From a virus: DNA of 64,000 nucleotides. The notes beneath the pieces were generated by a model that did no database searches, was not told the DNA's origin, and saw nothing but the letters and a program-made list of their open reading frames with translations. Made by a program: the position numbers and the translations under genes. This document shows, one piece after another, positions 62,738 through 64,000 of this stretch. The number at the start of each line of letters is the position of its first letter. The stretch's first letter is position 1. Where the stretch lies: positions 1-64,000 of the IMG/VR virus record IMGVR_UViG_3300034060_000856. One strand, 5' to 3'.

Positions 62738-63618
62738 TTAATGACAATTAATTTTTGTTTTTCTTTATAAACTAAACAACCAAAAATTCGTTCCATTGCA
62801 TGATTTGGTGATGGTTCGTAAACATAACCACTTGGAAGTGTTGTTAATATTTTATCTATATTATTTGGGGTTAAATATTTTTTTAAAACACTGTTTCTAA
62901 CCCAGAAAACGGTACCACCAACAAAAAAACAATTATTGTGGTTATTAGGTGTGTTAAAAATTCTAAAAATAGAGTTCATTTCTTTAATATTTGTTGAAAA
63001 ATTATTATATTGTTTAAATCCAACCATACCACATTCTGGATTATGTTTAAATTCATTTAAAATATTATTAACTTTTAGTTCGTTTAATAATACACCATCC
63101 ATTAAACGTTTAAACCAACCATTACCTGAATTTTTTGCTGCAACAATACCTTTATTTAAGACACCTCTTGACGGTGTTTGAGTACTACCCAAACCAGCTT
63201 TAGTGTGTATTTTTAATATTAAATCAGTTTTTGGATCTACGTGTTTATAGGTATATAAAAAACCACCAATATCAACACCTTTATTTGGTGAAGATATTAT
63301 TTTAGCGTTTGGTTTAAACTTTTTTATTCTATCCTCAATCAATATATTATTTGTATACTTTCTCTTTTCTTTAATTCCGTGTTTTAAATAGTGTCTAATA
63401 GCTAGAGGTTCTGTTTTAACACCATTTGGTATAAGGTCTGGATTTAAACTTGTGTATTTGGACCAGATAAAATCTGCCGGAAGATTATTGTCAAATTGTG
63501 TTTCTTTTATTGGTAAATTCACATATAAATCATATTCTACTTTTAAATTATTCAAATAAGGTATAATTTCTTCCCACATATTTGTATGATATAAGTGAAT
63601 ACAGACAGCAATTTTCAT
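62734..63618 (-). CDS. RgpF-family (rhamnan synthesis F-like) glycosyltransferase, 294 aa
   Basis: IAVCIHLYHTNMWEEIIPYL start, SSPNKGVDIGGFLYTYKHV, DLILKIHTKAG and NCFFVGGTVFWVRNSVLKKY are hallmark segments of RgpF-type proteins, which act on rhamnose-containing surface polysaccharides. No membrane segment visible. A late box is on the minus strand upstream. Together with 60389, 60982 and 15963 it forms the phage's glycan toolkit. Confidence 0.8.
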   Translation of the reverse strand: MKIAVCIHLYHTNMWEEIIPYLNNLKVEYDLYVNLPIKETQFDNNLPADFIWSKYTSLNPDLIPNGVKTEPLAIRHYLKHGIKEKRKYTNNILIEDRIKKFKPNAKIISSPNKGVDIGGFLYTYKHVDPKTDLILKIHTKAGLGSTQTPSRGVLNKGIVAAKNSGNGWFKRLMDGVLLNELKVNNILNEFKHNPECGMVGFKQYNNFSTNIKEMNSIFRIFNTPNNHNNCFFVGGTVFWVRNSVLKKYLTPNNIDKILTTLPSGYVYEPSPNHAMERIFGCLVYKEKQKLIVIN

Positions 63619-63622
63619 ATTT

Positions 63623-63630
63623 AATAAATA
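63623..63630 (-). promoter_or_regulatory. Late-type box, minus strand
   Basis: ATATTTATT on the minus strand, a few bases upstream of the ATG at 63618. Confidence 0.55.
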
Positions 63631-63678
63631 TGTAAAAATAAATTTGGTAGATTAAAAAATTATTTATACTTTTGTTTT

Positions 63679-63984
63679 ATGATAACATTTAAGGATATAG
63701 AGTTTATACCACATCCAACTGGTGAAGGATCACAAGGACTGATTTTTTTTCCTGGTGGATACGGACTTTCAGTTGTTAGATTTAAACATCCTTATAATGT
63801 CAGATATTCGTCTTACACAGATGATAAAACCTGGGAGGTTGCAATTTTAAAAGGAACAAAAAATCATTGGGATATCTGTTATGATACAGAACTAACAAAT
63901 GATGTTTTGGCTTACCAAACAGAAGAAGATATAAATAAAATAATTAAACACGTTCAAAGATTATATAACGATGAAAATAATTGA
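63679..63984 (+). CDS. Small protein, 101 aa
   Basis: ITFKDIEFIPHPTGEGSQGL, then F-F-P-G-G-Y-G-L-S-V-V and W-E-V-A-I-L-K-G. Compact alpha/beta protein of the kind often found singly in phages. A TATACTTTTG host-like box precedes the ATG. Unrecognised family. Confidence 0.6.
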   Translation: MITFKDIEFIPHPTGEGSQGLIFFPGGYGLSVVRFKHPYNVRYSSYTDDKTWEVAILKGTKNHWDICYDTELTNDVLAYQTEEDINKIIKHVQRLYNDENN

Positions 63985-64000
63985 GATCACATATCAAGAA
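63971..64000 (+). CDS. Start of a further gene (truncated by the window end)
   Basis: ATG 63971 overlaps the end of the preceding gene and opens MKIIEITYQE up to the window edge. Only ten residues are visible; it recalls a leader start but has no T-E at the right place. Tentative. Confidence 0.3.
   Translation, partial: MKIIEITYQE

Overview
The window is a gene-dense, clearly AT-rich stretch of a large tailed double-stranded DNA phage that infects a member of the Bacteroidota, probably a flavobacterium with a type IX secretion system. Genes are short and tightly packed, often with ATGA-type overlaps, and there is almost no Shine-Dalgarno sequence. Several promoters match the Bacteroidota form (TTTG, then 19-20 bases, then TAnnTTTG). 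Cargo is typical of a virulent phage: thymidylate synthase, endolysin, HNH endonucleases, glycosyltransferases, peptidoglycan hydrolases. No terminase, portal, capsid, polymerase, integrase or tRNA gene is visible, so this is one accessory and structural arc of a bigger genome.

Layout. 1-6.5 kb: a rightward run of very small overlapping genes, probably early, around thyA. 6.5-9.6 kb: a lysis-type group (amidase, membrane-anchored GAF-like protein, L,D-transpeptidase-like protein, tiny membrane protein) and a metallophosphoesterase. 9.7-14.3 kb: virion-type small proteins and a triplet of paralogues. 14.3-16.6 kb: a nuclease-like protein, zinc ribbon, methyltransferase and glycosyltransferase. 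16.6-25.9 kb: a long series of short genes, many starting with one of a few recurring N-terminal leaders. 25.9-28.1 kb: a gene-poor, G/C-run-rich segment with iteron-like repeats. 28.6-31 kb: three HNH endonuclease genes. 31-42 kb: more leader-bearing genes, including M23 peptidase and GH24 lysozyme-LysM, then an FKBP isomerase. 43.3-45 kb: three secreted proteins, the last with a type B T9SS sorting domain. 45-51 kb: leader proteins, GMP reductase, acyl-CoA thioesterase, zinc metallopeptidase. 51-60.2 kb: a rightward run ending in three proteins of about 670-740 residues. 60.4-63.6 kb: glycosyltransferases.

Main observation. About 40 proteins here, otherwise unrelated, begin with one of four short leaders (LTESDLxRIIKRV type, IIITExQ type, LQESIRRILREE type, LLxEExxRM type). 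The leaders contain or end in (I/L)-x-E, often followed by A, G or S. This is the cleavage consensus of the T4-type prohead protease, and T4 internal head proteins carry a short N-terminal capsid-targeting sequence that ends in it. I infer that the window encodes a very large set of internal virion proteins packaged with the DNA. Many share a second feature, a small module starting with a hydrophobic-RR motif and ending in a Y-rich helix, found with and without a leader and in tandem.

Expression. Most leader genes at operon heads have ATATTTAT (a TAnnTTTA variant of the host -7 box) commonly 4-7 bases before the ATG. This suggests phage-specific late promoters and leaderless mRNAs. ThyA and GMP reductase would both move nucleotide pools toward T and A. 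All functions are read from sequence motifs by eye; no database search was possible.
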